Assembly: GCA_015485155.1 (NCBI GenBank) | Contig: WFUF01000008.1 | Location: 62,001-126,000, forward strand | Reading direction: 5' to 3' | Source of the DNA: Robiginitomaculum sp. | GTDB lineage: Bacteria; Pseudomonadota; Alphaproteobacteria; Caulobacterales; Maricaulaceae | Length of the DNA: 64,000 bases | Part shown: piece by piece, positions 19,206-28,885 of the stretch | Layout: the number at the start of each line of letters is the position of its first letter | Numbering within the stretch: position 1 is the first letter of the stretch | Program-made: the position numbers and the translations under genes | The notes under the pieces: generated by a model | The model's database searches: none | What the model saw: the letters and a program-made list of their open reading frames with translations, nothing else | What the model was told of the DNA's origin: nothing

Positions 19206-19876
19206 TGATTTGGCGCTGAAGGGTCGCAAAGGCGATAGCCCAGCCCTCGAACCGTAGTAATGCGATCCGTACCAATTTTTTTACGTAATCGCCCAATAAA
19301 CACTTCGATAGTATTTGAGTCCCTGTCAAAATCCTGATCATATATGTGCTCAGTTAACTCAGATCTGGAAATAACCCGATCCGCATGATGAGACAGATAG
19401 CTTAAAATACGGAACTCATGGGAGGTCAGCTTCAATGGGTTGCCATTGATAAACGCTCTGGCGCCTTTGGTATCAATACACAGGTCACCGATTTCAATAG
19501 TTGACGTTACATGCCCAGCTGCACGCCTGACCAAAGCCCGCAATCGCGCCAACAATTCTTCGGTATGAAACGGTTTGGTCAAATAATCGTCCGCACCAGC
19601 ATCAAACCCGGCAACCTTTTCGCTCCATCTATCACGAGCCGTCAAAATAAGCACCGGAAAAACTTTTCCAGCCCGTCTCCAGCGCTCCAACACGGTTACT
19701 CCGTCAATCTCCGGCAGACCCAGATCCAGAACTACAGCATCATAAGGCTCGGTTTCTCCTAGAAACAAGCCTTCTTCTCCATCAAATGCCTTATCTATCA
19801 CGTATCCGGCATCTTGCAGCGAAGACACCAATTGCCGATTTAAGTCCGGATCGTCCTCTACAACAAGAATACGCAT
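19202..19876 (-). CDS. OmpR/PhoP-family response regulator
   Basis: This 224-aa protein has a receiver with EDD at 7-9, Asp51 (VVLDLGLPE) and LTKPFHTEE, then a winged-helix domain ending in VFIGRLRKKIG and TVRGLGYRL. The ATG at 19876 begins MRILVVEDD, with a GGGGAA site about seven bases upstream. It starts two bases after the PepSY gene and is coupled to the kinase, a PhoPQ/FeuPQ-like arrangement. Confidence 0.93.
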   Translation of the reverse strand: MRILVVEDDPDLNRQLVSSLQDAGYVIDKAFDGEEGLFLGETEPYDAVVLDLGLPEIDGVTVLERWRRAGKVFPVLILTARDRWSEKVAGFDAGADDYLTKPFHTEELLARLRALVRRAAGHVTSTIEIGDLCIDTKGARAFINGNPLKLTSHEFRILSYLSHHADRVISRSELTEHIYDQDFDRDSNTIEVFIGRLRKKIGTDRITTVRGLGYRLCDPSAPNQ

Positions 19877-19877
19877 G

Positions 19878-20210
19878 TCAGTTTCCCCGTGTTCCCAGAA
19901 TTCTGCCGGTTTTTGCATCCACCGTTACTTCGACTACCCGCCCATCAGTACTTAACATTTTTACCTTATATCGCGCGCCACCGCGTCCATGTGAGATCAA
20001 ATGAGCATCTGCCGCTCTTAATCTTGGGTATCTTCTCTGTACAATTCGCATAACCTCACTGGCCCCAAGCACATGACCGGACTTTCTGGCATCTCTGGCC
20101 TCATCTGCTGTAAGGGAATGCCTGAACGGAGAACCAGCTGCAGCACTGCCGCCAATTACGACGAGCATGGCAAAAAGCACCGGAATAAAAATATGTACCA
20201 TTTTCTTCAT
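19878..20210 (-). CDS. Small secreted PepSY-domain protein
   Basis: This 110-aa protein has a signal peptide (MKKMVHIFIPVLFAMLVVIGG, cut near AAAG) and one PepSY-like domain (ARKSGHVLGASEVMRIVQRR ... KVKMLSTDGRVVEVTVDAKTGRIL). PepSY domains next to two-component genes are usually periplasmic modulators of the sensor; that role here is inferred from adjacency to the PhoP/PhoQ-like pair two bases downstream. The ATG at 20210 is preferred over an in-frame start at 20258 because it begins the signal peptide and has a GGTGG upstream. Confidence 0.8.
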   Translation of the reverse strand: MKKMVHIFIPVLFAMLVVIGGSAAAGSPFRHSLTADEARDARKSGHVLGASEVMRIVQRRYPRLRAADAHLISHGRGGARYKVKMLSTDGRVVEVTVDAKTGRILGTRGN

Positions 20211-20257
20211 GCTGCCACCATGCACTCCCCTGCCTGAACCAATAGTGAATAACTTCA

Positions 20258-21163
20258 CTAAGAATAGAAAGTGCTTCTTGGATCCTGACTTGATAATGTT
20301 TTATCTGATTTTAGAATTTTTACCAAATTTTTGTCTGGTGATGAGGGTAACATGATCAAGGTACGTGCCAGCAAATCTCCACGTCTTCCATTAGCCCCAA
20401 CACCGCCTTTACCTTTAATGCGAAAAACTTTTCCAGATGATGTATTGGCCGGAATAGACAGGCTTACCGAACCATCGGGTGTAGGTACTTTTACCTTGGC
20501 ACCCAGCACGGCCTCTTTTAAGGTAATTGGAACATCCATTCTTAAATTTGCCCCGTCCTCTACATAAAACTTGTGAGGAGTAACCCTGATCTCGACAATT
20601 GCATCACCTGGTGGCCCGCCACCAATGCCGGGGCTACCTTGTGCTTTTAATCGCAGAGACTTGCCAGATTTAACTCCGGCTGGGATTTGTATCTTGATCT
20701 GTTTACCACCGGCGACCCGAACATGTTTGGTGCCACCTTTAATGGATTCAACCAAATCCACATTTAGCGTATAATGCAAATCCTCACCACGCCGTGCAAA
20801 TGATCTGCGCCCACGCATGCCCGCCTGCCTACCAAAAAGCTCGGACAGAATATCAGCAATATCCTCATGCCCGCCCGGAGCAAAACCACCTGGAAAACCT
20901 CCAGAACGATCACCGTAATTAGCATATGCACCGGTAGGACTACCATCGGCATTTATCTCACCACGATCAAATTTAGCCCTCTCTTCTTCATTGTTAAGCA
21001 ATGCAAAAGCAGCACTGGCGTTTTTGAATTTCTCTTCTGCTTTCTTGTCATTTGGACGAATGTCCGGATGCAGCTGTTTTGCCAGCTTGCGATATGCTTT
21101 TCTTATATCGGCCTGACTGGCTGATTTTGGAACACCTAAAACCTTGTAAGGATCATTAGTCAT
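20258..21163 (-). CDS. CbpA-like DnaJ co-chaperone (no zinc finger)
   Basis: This 301-aa J-protein has an N-terminal J domain with the HPD motif (AKQLHPDIRPNDKKAEEKF), a Gly/Phe-rich linker (GDRSGGFPGGFAPGGHEDI) and the two-part DnaJ C-terminal substrate domain. The four CxxCxGxG repeats of true DnaJ are absent, which makes it a CbpA-type partner of DnaK. The start is ATG behind a GGAGG. It is the first gene of the group that runs into PepSY and the two-component pair, and it sits immediately downstream of the GTA cluster. Confidence 0.92.
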   Translation of the reverse strand: MTNDPYKVLGVPKSASQADIRKAYRKLAKQLHPDIRPNDKKAEEKFKNASAAFALLNNEEERAKFDRGEINADGSPTGAYANYGDRSGGFPGGFAPGGHEDIADILSELFGRQAGMRGRRSFARRGEDLHYTLNVDLVESIKGGTKHVRVAGGKQIKIQIPAGVKSGKSLRLKAQGSPGIGGGPPGDAIVEIRVTPHKFYVEDGANLRMDVPITLKEAVLGAKVKVPTPDGSVSLSIPANTSSGKVFRIKGKGGVGANGRRGDLLARTLIMLPSSPDKNLVKILKSDKTLSSQDPRSTFYS

Positions 21164-21213
21164 AACAGTCCCTCCTGACTGCTATGTATGCTGTTACTGC
21201 GATAAAAAAAAGA

Positions 21214-24200
21214 CTAGAAATAGAGCAATTTTCGATTAGCGGGGCCAATACCGGCTTCTGCTGAACTCTGGGCTACCGATATGTCCAGTTGTGGCGGCAC
21301 TCCATTTGGGAATATTTGCTCAAGCTCCATGGCAGATAAAGTGCGAAATGGCTTGGAAACAATTTCCGATAAAACCGGAACCTCATTTACAAATAACTTG
21401 AATGAATATTCCTCAGAGCTCTCAGCTAACGGCACATCAGGGCTAAACCAGTTATCACCGCCAATACGGGTTCTGCGGATCCATGATATAGTAATATCAC
21501 CGGCATTTTCCTTTGCTTTTAGATGAACAGGCATTCTTGGAAGTCTGCTTTCATCTGTAAAAACGGCGCTGAAAACCTCCTGCTCATTTGCGTTTGAGAC
21601 TCTACCAGCAAAACCGGCACGCCAGTTTAATTCAACGCCAAGCTCATACTCGCTGATTGGCAGGTGCACACTTGACCCATCAAACAGCACCACTTGTGCT
21701 CCTGGATCAATTGGCTCTTTTAGTGTCTGTTCAGTTCCTGATTGGCCACGAAGTAAATCTCGCAAAATCCATGAACCATCAGCCTGCAGTTCAACGCTTT
21801 GAAACTGCATAATTTCCCAAACTCCATTTGCATGCGCCACAGCAATTGAATTGGCACCAGACAGCATTTCCAGATGCTGAACCGACAATAAATTCACCCC
21901 CGGAAGGTTAATATGCAATTGGGCCGCACGATCCAGCCTGCCAAAGAAATTACCACCAGAAACAAATTCCACCACAAAACCAATTTGTGCAGGGCGATCC
22001 AGTTGTGCCCGCGACCCTTGTTCGTACCCTGACCTGATCTGCAACTGGCCATACCAAGGCTCACCAAAGGCTGCTATTCGTGGGCCTAACCGTTCGGCTT
22101 CTCCCGGCAATAAAGGAATATCCAAAAATACCAGTTGCGGACGGGAGGGCTGATCCAGACTGTTACCAGTAGATTTTCCCGGATTTGCCCCACTAACAAG
22201 GGGCCTTGCAGCCATATTGGCTGCCGTCAAAAGAAGCTCCCGGCGATTTTGTTCCTCAATTTGATTGATCTGCCAGTTCCCGGCAATAAATTGTGGGGCA
22301 AAAGCAATGACATCGCCTACTTCCAGACGCAAACTTGATGGTGGAAGACTTAATCTTAGCTGCTTTGCACCATGCCTTGCGCGCGCCAATATCCCATTGC
22401 TTAACACCCGCATCGAAACCTGATCGCTTACGAGCGGCATGGAGAATGCGATTATTCTTTCCTTGCTATCGCTTTGTATTCTAACAAGTGTTTCTGCTGG
22501 CTGGTAATCATTTTCATCATTAGCAAACCTGACCTTTACCCCAGTGGCCAATTTTTCAGCATCTTCCAACAGTTTTTGTGCTGAAAACTCTCCATCAAGT
22601 GCCGCCAGGTCCTGTACTCCCAAACCGGTCTCTATGACAAAATTATTGCTCGCCATGAAACTCAATGTTCCAAAGCGCTCAACAACATCAAACCCGAATA
22701 CATCAGCCAGAGGCCTTAGCCCTTGTCGTAACGTGATACCTCCTCGCACCACAAAACCCGTAACAACACCCTCTATTGAGTTAACGGAAAAATCTGTAAG
22801 CCCTGCTTCTTCGCACAAATCGGTAATAATCGCAGATAAAGAAGAAAAACCGATACGACCATTTAGCCAGTGTCCAAGCTTCCAGTTTTCTCCATCCACC
22901 CAAATATCTGATCTGGATGGAAAATCAGGAAACGGTCTTGCGTCCCAAGTCCAGAACATAATATCCGCAGGGTTCACCATTGGCCCGGCATAAACCGAAG
23001 ATACAGGGTTTCCCGGCGCTCCGACCTGCCATTGCTCCAGAATAGCCTCGCAGTATTTTCGCTGAATCAAATCGTCACGCTGTCCATCAGAAAAATACGG
23101 CAGAAAACTCTCAGAGCTCTTGGGATCGTAAAATACATTAGGTTGATTGGATCCCATGTCCACAGCCGGACACCCGGTCTCGGTAAACCAGATCGGCTTG
23201 CTCATCGGCACCCAATCCGTTGGAGTTACAGCCTCTACCCCGCCTGGGCGATCAAAATGGTCTTGCGACCACCAGTTCTCCAGATCCTTATAGCGAAAAA
23301 CCCATTCCTTATTATAAGCCCCGTCTGTAATAGGAGTTCTGATCTGCTCATCACGATCCGACGCAGAAGCATAATACCAGTCATAGCCTTCACCGCCGCT
23401 AATATTATTTTGCAGATAGGTCAGGTCGTAAATTGTATCGGACACATCCATATCAAGATGGTCTTGGCCATCACGCCAATCAGAAAGCGGTACGTACCAG
23501 TCAATTCCCACAAAATCCACGGCCGGATCTGCCCAAAACTTATCCAGATGAAAATAGACATCTTCTGATCCGTCTTTTGGATGATGGCCAAAATACTCAG
23601 ACCAATCTGCAGCATAGGAAATTTTCGTCTGCGGCAAAATTGAACGAACATCCGCAGCCAGTTCAGCTAATTTGCTCACCACAGGATACGTGTCTTGTGA
23701 GGAACGCAGCCTGGTTAACCCCGGCAGTTCAGAACCAACCAGAAAGGCATCTACACCACCTGCAAGCTGGCACAGATGCGCATAATGTAAAATCATTCGG
23801 CGAAATGACCATTCAGCAGGGCCGGAATAATTAACAGTTTGCGCCCCAGCAGCAAAATCAGCTATGCCTGCATTTCCAAAAAAACTATCAACTTGGCCTT
23901 GCACCGCAATTGACTTATCCGGACTTGCTGCCTGACCGGGAGCCGGATCACATGTAATTCTTCCACGCCATGGGAAAACTGCCTGTTCACTACCGCCATA
24001 AGGATCCGACAAACTATTTCCCGGTGGTACATCCATTAACAGGAACGGATAGAAAACCACACGGAATCCACGGGATTTTAATTCTGAAATAGCTTGCAAG
24101 ACAGATGCATCAGATGGTGTGCCACCAAAAGCAGGACGTTCATCGATTAGTGACACCTGATGGGCCTGATGGCGCAAAACACCACTGACCTGCCATTGCT

Positions 24201-25065
24201 GGTCAATGGTTACCTTATCCCTGCTTTCTATGCCGGGGATAACTTCACAGTTTCCACACCTTAAATCAGTACCAAACCAGCTTACCACCAAAGACACGGT
24301 TTTACATGCAGGCAATACCCGCTGCAAATCATCAAGGGCAGCCATAATATCGGTTCCGCCAACACTATTATTCGTATTTTCAGAACCGGTTATTCCAGGC
24401 CCAAGATCCGTCAATACCGGCTGGGTGGCATAAGAAAACTCTCCTGAGCCGGGGATAAGACAAACCCCCTGCAAACGTTGCTGCAGACTGTCAGGGTCAT
24501 TTTCTCCTTCCGGGCTGCGGAACACCTCAAATGATAATTGCGGAATACGGTTTCCAAAATCACTTAAGGGGAAGTCTTCAAACACCAGATAGGCCAGACC
24601 CTTAAAAGACGGCGTTTTACTGATGCCCTCAACTGCCTGTATCAGGCTGTCGGCAAGCTGGTCTTCTTCTCCGTGATGCAGCCGAAACCCGATCCTAGAG
24701 CTGTCCAGTAATTTGCCATCGGCCCATATTCTCCCGACACCATCAATAACACCCTGACAAAGACCTACTGCAAAACTGGCAGTGTATTTTCTTTGTGATG
24801 TTGAGGGGCCGCCTTTGCCACCGCTTTGTACCTGCTCCCTGACTTCTACCGGCTTATCAATCCAGATTACCTGTCCACCTATTCGCACACGGCCAAACAC
24901 ACGCGGCATGGCAGCGCCTTCTGTGGATTGTAAAACGCTCAACTGATCAAGCTCTGCGCCAACAACTTTATCGCCTGCAAACAAGGAGGATATAGCATTT
25001 ACCGCAAACCCGCTTGCGATACTGGTTGCAGCCTTGCCAGCAAATGCAAGCGCTAATTCAGCCAT
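21214..25065 (-). CDS. GTA g15: host-specificity / baseplate megatron-like protein
   Basis: This 1283-aa protein is the last GTA structural gene. The N-terminus is a small helical/Ala-rich stretch, the middle holds the TIM-barrel-like GTA domain (for example AADWSEYFGHHPKDGSEDVYFHL is part of it, near 455-480, and the WFTETGCPAVD segment near 625), and the C-terminal half is a phage tail-tip type domain. In Rhodobacter GTA this protein forms the baseplate hub and tail tip. The start is an ATG with GAGGT six bases upstream, nine bases after the g14 stop. The length matches the family. Confidence 0.92.
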   Translation of the reverse strand: MAELALAFAGKAATSIASGFAVNAISSLFAGDKVVGAELDQLSVLQSTEGAAMPRVFGRVRIGGQVIWIDKPVEVREQVQSGGKGGPSTSQRKYTASFAVGLCQGVIDGVGRIWADGKLLDSSRIGFRLHHGEEDQLADSLIQAVEGISKTPSFKGLAYLVFEDFPLSDFGNRIPQLSFEVFRSPEGENDPDSLQQRLQGVCLIPGSGEFSYATQPVLTDLGPGITGSENTNNSVGGTDIMAALDDLQRVLPACKTVSLVVSWFGTDLRCGNCEVIPGIESRDKVTIDQQWQVSGVLRHQAHQVSLIDERPAFGGTPSDASVLQAISELKSRGFRVVFYPFLLMDVPPGNSLSDPYGGSEQAVFPWRGRITCDPAPGQAASPDKSIAVQGQVDSFFGNAGIADFAAGAQTVNYSGPAEWSFRRMILHYAHLCQLAGGVDAFLVGSELPGLTRLRSSQDTYPVVSKLAELAADVRSILPQTKISYAADWSEYFGHHPKDGSEDVYFHLDKFWADPAVDFVGIDWYVPLSDWRDGQDHLDMDVSDTIYDLTYLQNNISGGEGYDWYYASASDRDEQIRTPITDGAYNKEWVFRYKDLENWWSQDHFDRPGGVEAVTPTDWVPMSKPIWFTETGCPAVDMGSNQPNVFYDPKSSESFLPYFSDGQRDDLIQRKYCEAILEQWQVGAPGNPVSSVYAGPMVNPADIMFWTWDARPFPDFPSRSDIWVDGENWKLGHWLNGRIGFSSLSAIITDLCEEAGLTDFSVNSIEGVVTGFVVRGGITLRQGLRPLADVFGFDVVERFGTLSFMASNNFVIETGLGVQDLAALDGEFSAQKLLEDAEKLATGVKVRFANDENDYQPAETLVRIQSDSKERIIAFSMPLVSDQVSMRVLSNGILARARHGAKQLRLSLPPSSLRLEVGDVIAFAPQFIAGNWQINQIEEQNRRELLLTAANMAARPLVSGANPGKSTGNSLDQPSRPQLVFLDIPLLPGEAERLGPRIAAFGEPWYGQLQIRSGYEQGSRAQLDRPAQIGFVVEFVSGGNFFGRLDRAAQLHINLPGVNLLSVQHLEMLSGANSIAVAHANGVWEIMQFQSVELQADGSWILRDLLRGQSGTEQTLKEPIDPGAQVVLFDGSSVHLPISEYELGVELNWRAGFAGRVSNANEQEVFSAVFTDESRLPRMPVHLKAKENAGDITISWIRRTRIGGDNWFSPDVPLAESSEEYSFKLFVNEVPVLSEIVSKPFRTLSAMELEQIFPNGVPPQLDISVAQSSAEAGIGPANRKLLYF

Positions 25066-25074
25066 TATACTACC

Positions 25075-25512
25075 TCAATTCAATAACGGAAAATGATAAA
25101 CTGCAGCCAGACGACGCTGCCACCAACGCCCAAAAGCTGAACATGAAACCGCACGCCCCCAATAAGCATGAACAAACTCATGATCATTGATCAGAATTCC
25201 GCAATGCTTGATTGGGCTTGATGCGTACATCCGAAACAATAAAACCGATGCTGGCGTCAAAGCTCTGGATCGCACCAGATAACGCTCGGCAGCGCCTTGT
25301 AATAATTCATCCTGCCCACGCTCCGCCCAATCGGGCGAGTATACCGGACAGGTTTCCGGCTCTGCTCCATAAAGATGCCGCCAAACTCCACGCACCAGCC
25401 CCAGACAGTCACAGCCAGCACCCTTGACGCTGGCCTGATGACGATAAGGCGTATTTATCCAGGATTTTGCCTCGCAAATGATTTCCTGCCGGAGCAATTG
25501 TTCACTTTTCAT
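25075..25512 (-). CDS. GTA g14: NlpC/P60-type cell-wall peptidase
   Basis: This 145-aa protein has the NlpC/P60 nucleophile region GAGCDCLGLVRGVW (Cys36) and a downstream His in EFVHAYWGR. In GTAs this tail-tip enzyme opens recipient peptidoglycan during DNA entry. Its ATG overlaps the g13 stop by one base (TGATG), so translation is coupled. Confidence 0.92.
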   Translation of the reverse strand: MKSEQLLRQEIICEAKSWINTPYRHQASVKGAGCDCLGLVRGVWRHLYGAEPETCPVYSPDWAERGQDELLQGAAERYLVRSRALTPASVLLFRMYASSPIKHCGILINDHEFVHAYWGRAVSCSAFGRWWQRRLAAVYHFPLLN

Positions 25513-26372
25513 CAATCAGAAAACGGCGCTGACAATACCGCATCATTTCCTGGCATGAACGGACAACCTCGAAAATTCTCCACATTAAAAAACCGCTGTG
25601 CGCACTGCTCAAGTGATTTATTACACCCGGCAGTAAGGCGAATTTGATCGCCCACTTCAATGGCTATTTTTGGTGGCAATAGCAGTTCAAAAAACTCTCT
25701 TTGAGCAGATGAATAATGTCTCTCAATTTCAGAATGATTTATCTCTTTGCCGGCATCAAGCCATCGTACCGTGCCAAAAACAAACCAGTTCTTTTCAATA
25801 TCAATCAGCCCATCCACGGCAAATTCATTTGCGCTTAAAACTTCTGATATTTGCACATCCTGACTGAAGGGAGGCATGGAAACGTCCCGTTGACAGCGAG
25901 CGTCTCCTAACTGGGCATCGCAATTCTTTGCAAATGTGCGCCCCAGTGTTCGTTCCAGTTTTCTTGAATTTGACAGCAATTCAGCCGTAAAAGCCTTATT
26001 TGAAGTTTTAATTTCCCCAATTTCACCGGCCCAGATTGCGATCCTGTCATCAGTTTTACGCCAATCCACACGCCATATTTCGACTCGCGCCCCATCAAAT
26101 CTTCCAGCCAGCAAATCCTGCTCTGATAAATCTTCGTGAAAGACTGAACCTGCCGTACCGGCGGAGACTGACTCAAAACCAGTCCTGCTTTGCATCATTC
26201 CAGGCGAAAGGCCGCTATCTGCTCTACATAGCAGCCCATCAAAAACCAAATCCTGATCGTGATCAGTAAACCCGAATATAACCCCATCGGTTCTGATAAT
26301 CCTCCAGCACCAACACAAATGCGTGACGCCATTGGCCATATCTTCAGCTAGGCTTTGCGGAATATAACGCAT
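25512..26372 (-). CDS. GTA g13: DUF2163 tail/baseplate protein
   Basis: The 286-aa protein starts MRYIPQSLAEDMANGVTHLC and contains the DUF2163 hallmark FGFTDHDQDLVFDG followed by conserved Cys residues (CDAQLGDARCQRDV and AGCNKSLEQCAQRF NVENFRG near the end), consistent with an iron-sulphur or disulphide-containing hub protein. I took the ATG at 26372, directly after the g12 stop and behind GGAGGTG; an in-frame extension upstream overlaps g12 and encodes an unlikely hydrophobic leader. Confidence 0.92.
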   Translation of the reverse strand: MRYIPQSLAEDMANGVTHLCWCWRIIRTDGVIFGFTDHDQDLVFDGLLCRADSGLSPGMMQSRTGFESVSAGTAGSVFHEDLSEQDLLAGRFDGARVEIWRVDWRKTDDRIAIWAGEIGEIKTSNKAFTAELLSNSRKLERTLGRTFAKNCDAQLGDARCQRDVSMPPFSQDVQISEVLSANEFAVDGLIDIEKNWFVFGTVRWLDAGKEINHSEIERHYSSAQREFFELLLPPKIAIEVGDQIRLTAGCNKSLEQCAQRFFNVENFRGCPFMPGNDAVLSAPFSD

Positions 26373-26373
26373 A

Positions 26374-27012
26374 TCAGCGCACCTCCACAATCGGAATGGA
26401 GCCAATGCTACCAGAATTAAAAGCTTCAGGAGATATAACCAAAGCGTCAGTATCAAAACGTACCGGCACATCAAATTCATATCCACAGGTAACCGGCTCT
26501 CCTGCCATCGGAATACTCCCTGGTAAAAATCTGACTTCCCCGGAATTAATATCTACGGAAAAATCGACACCTTCAGTTTTCGTCACCCCATCAACCGCAA
26601 GCAAAAAAGTGCCTTGCACCAATTTACGAATGGGACGGCGATATGCAAAACTGCCCTCTTCATAGGTTTTTTGCACCGCAAATGTGTCTTGAACACCATC
26701 ACCTATACCCAATTGCTGATCCAGAGCCGTAACCGGGTTTCCGGCGGCGGCTGAACGAAAATCAACAAAGTCCTTCCAGCGAAATCCGTATAGCCTTGCA
26801 TATCTGGCTTCAAAAAACGCCAATACCTGTTCAACATCATCCATTGAACGAATACCAAGTCCTGCATCATAACGTCTTCTGGCATGTTGCCAGGGACTGT
26901 TTCTTTCTTCAAAACCTGATGCCAGTTCCACAATTTCTGTTCTTCTTTCTGGCCCGCCACCGGAGCGAAAAGAGACCGATACCGGAAACCTTATTTCGTG
27001 AAATCCGTTCAT
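26374..27012 (-). CDS. GTA g12: DUF2460 distal tail protein
   Basis: This 212-aa protein starts MNGFHEIRFPVSVSFRSGGG with GGPERRTEIVELASGFEERN, the typical opening of the DUF2460/TIGR02217 family, a distal tail component of GTAs and related phages. The ATG overlaps the g11 stop by four bases. Confidence 0.93.
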   Translation of the reverse strand: MNGFHEIRFPVSVSFRSGGGPERRTEIVELASGFEERNSPWQHARRRYDAGLGIRSMDDVEQVLAFFEARYARLYGFRWKDFVDFRSAAAGNPVTALDQQLGIGDGVQDTFAVQKTYEEGSFAYRRPIRKLVQGTFLLAVDGVTKTEGVDFSVDINSGEVRFLPGSIPMAGEPVTCGYEFDVPVRFDTDALVISPEAFNSGSIGSIPIVEVR

Positions 27013-27539
27013 AGCCTGCGCCTTCCCTGTTCTACGGCACGGGACAGCATGGCGCTTATTTGTCCTGATGAACGCCTGAACTCGTCTAGATTACTTACTG
27101 ATCCCATATGAAAATTTACCGTCACCGGAGCTGTGCCAGTATTCGGATCAATCATTCCGGCACCAGCCGGTCTGAACACCTCTGGCCCATTCTCGCCAAC
27201 CAGATAGGCATTGTTGCCCACCACCGGGCCACCATTGGCTCTGGCTCCGCCAAATCCTTGGGAAACAGCATTGCCCAAAGCCGAGGACAGGGCTCCTCCT
27301 ATGACTTGCCTTATGGCCAACCTGGCCAGATTTTTCAAAATTGATTCAACCATTTTCTCAAAAGAAAGACTGCCCGATACTGCGGCTCTCTCCAACTCCC
27401 GTCCAATCCGGTTGCCAGCGCGTGAAAACAGGACTTCCAACTGTTCTGCCGCCTGCTTTGCCGGCCCTTGTGCCAGATCCTGTAATTGTCGGCCTGCTTC
27501 GGCAAATGGATCATTGGCATCAGCATCATGTCGACTCAT
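27009..27539 (-). CDS. GTA g11: short tape-measure protein
   Basis: This 176-aa protein has a helical N-terminus, then a central helix with conserved AAVSGSLSFEKMVESILKNL, and a Gly-rich C-terminus with NNAYLVGENGPEVFRPAGAG as in GTA and lambdoid tape-measure proteins. Its short length fits the short GTA tail. The start is the ATG at 27539 with AAGGA seven bases upstream, overlapping the g10.1 stop by 14 bases. Confidence 0.88.
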   Translation of the reverse strand: MSRHDADANDPFAEAGRQLQDLAQGPAKQAAEQLEVLFSRAGNRIGRELERAAVSGSLSFEKMVESILKNLARLAIRQVIGGALSSALGNAVSQGFGGARANGGPVVGNNAYLVGENGPEVFRPAGAGMIDPNTGTAPVTVNFHMGSVSNLDEFRRSSGQISAMLSRAVEQGRRRL

Positions 27540-27735
27540 TTTTTCTGTCCTTAGATTGTTGATCTGGAAATTGCTCAATCAAATTCTGCAAATCCTCATG
27601 ATTCATAAACTTCGGTATTGGCTGTGAACTTAATTGCATCCACTCCCATACCGATAACTGCCAAAATTCTGCCGGAGGAATAGAGAAATGCACAGCAGCA
27701 AGCCTTAATTGCCTGCCCCAGTCCATGCGCTTCAT
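27526..27735 (-). CDS. GTA g10.1: tail assembly chaperone-like small protein
   Basis: This 69-aa protein (MDWGRQLRLAAVHFSIPPAEFW core) matches the small rcc01693-type protein found between g10 and g11 in GTA clusters, where a tail assembly chaperone is expected. Its ATG overlaps the g10 stop by four bases. The C-terminal third is polar and extends past the usual family core. Confidence 0.82.
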   Translation of the reverse strand: MKRMDWGRQLRLAAVHFSIPPAEFWQLSVWEWMQLSSQPIPKFMNHEDLQNLIEQFPDQQSKDRKNEST

Positions 27736-28034
27736 GTATCGCTATCTGCCAATGAAAACGCAGATGCGATTGCATTGGCAACCTCTGTGGGATGAAGAGA
27801 GCTGTCCCGCAAATCCTCTATGGCTACGGGATTACCACCACCAGCCAACAATGCCTGCAACAGCAGCAATACATCATTGGCTTTTAACCTGTTCAAGCGA
27901 GAAGACAGGCTGACATCGCCCGCAACCCCCAATCCGGTTTCAATTTGCGCCAAAGCCCCCAGGGTCAAACAAAGCCGGTGCGGAACTCCCGCAATCATAA
28001 GGCTGGTTTCACCGCGTACTGAGTTTTCCATCAT
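27732..28034 (-). CDS. GTA g10: GTA-family tail assembly protein
   Basis: This 100-aa protein (RGETSLMIAGVPHRLCLTLG, then ALAQIETGLGVAGDVSLSSR) fits the gene-transfer-agent family of small proteins that occupies this position (GTA_TIM-independent g10). The ATG overlaps the g9 stop by one base (TGATG). The biochemical role is not established here; position suggests a tail assembly chaperone. Confidence 0.85.
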   Translation of the reverse strand: MMENSVRGETSLMIAGVPHRLCLTLGALAQIETGLGVAGDVSLSSRLNRLKANDVLLLLQALLAGGGNPVAIEDLRDSSLHPTEVANAIASAFSLADSDT

Positions 28035-28465
28035 CAGACCGCCGCAAACGAAATAGCGCCAGCAGAAGACAGGGTTAAACTGTAAATAGCCTCGCGGTCA
28101 TAGTCTCCGGCATATTCAAGAGCTGCAACCTGAAACAACCCGCCAAGAGTCCCAAACCCGGGAATAATTACTTGCCAATTGCGGGTTTCTTGCGAAAAAA
28201 ACGTAGCACGCACAGCTTCATCAGCCGCAGAATCCTTAAATACCCCGGAGCCTGAAACTGATACGGTTTTTACGCCTGCTCCTGGAAGCAACTCCCGCCA
28301 GGCATCAGGACTATCTGTATTGGTTATATCCACTGCATTTGCGTTTAGAGAAATTGTTCTGGCCCGCAATCCGGCCATGGTAACAAAGGTGGCGGAACCT
28401 GCCGGTTCCTCGATCTTGAGCAAAATATCCTTGCCGTTTTGCGCGTTCATTTCTATTCCTGACAT
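28034..28465 (-). CDS. GTA g9: major tail protein (TP901-1-like)
   Basis: This 143-aa protein carries the tail-tube signature MAGLRARTISLNANAVDITN and later WRELLPGAGVKTVSVSGSGV, typical of the TP901-1 major tail family. It should form the tube of the short tail. The start is ATG at 28465, three bases after g8; another ATG five codons in is possible. Confidence 0.92.
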   Translation of the reverse strand: MSGIEMNAQNGKDILLKIEEPAGSATFVTMAGLRARTISLNANAVDITNTDSPDAWRELLPGAGVKTVSVSGSGVFKDSAADEAVRATFFSQETRNWQVIIPGFGTLGGLFQVAALEYAGDYDREAIYSLTLSSAGAISFAAV

Positions 28466-28468
28466 AAA

Positions 28469-28885
28469 TTAAAGTGTGGATTGGCTAAGCGCTCGCAAGC
28501 GCAAAATAACTTGAAACACCCGGCCATCTCTGGCTCGCAGCACATCTGAGAAAATAGGACGAACTCCGATGATCAGGTGTCCATTACTGATTTGTGGTAC
28601 CGTACCAATAGATGCTTTGAGCGCTTCTAGCACCCGAAAGCCCTCGGCTTTGCCGCCATATCTTGACCAAACATGCAAGCTGAATGTGTGTTCGATCAAA
28701 GGCGAGACATCACCATCAAGTTCCCTGGACTGATGACGGCCAAAACTTACAAAGGGAAATTCAGGAGATGGCGGCGGGTCATCATATAATCTAACAGGCT
28801 GGCCAAGCAGGTTTTGCACATTGGTATCTTGTTGCAAATGCGCAAAAACAGCCTGTTGCAAGCTGAGTTCCGGGCTGTCACTCAT
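28469..28885 (-). CDS. GTA g8: DUF3168 tail-completion protein
   Basis: This 138-aa protein has the DUF3168 pattern LLGQPVRLYDDPPPSPEFPF followed by FSLHVWSRYGGKAEG. It is expected at the head-tail joint. Its ATG overlaps the g7 stop by four bases. Confidence 0.9.
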   Translation of the reverse strand: MSDSPELSLQQAVFAHLQQDTNVQNLLGQPVRLYDDPPPSPEFPFVSFGRHQSRELDGDVSPLIEHTFSLHVWSRYGGKAEGFRVLEALKASIGTVPQISNGHLIIGVRPIFSDVLRARDGRVFQVILRLRALSQSTL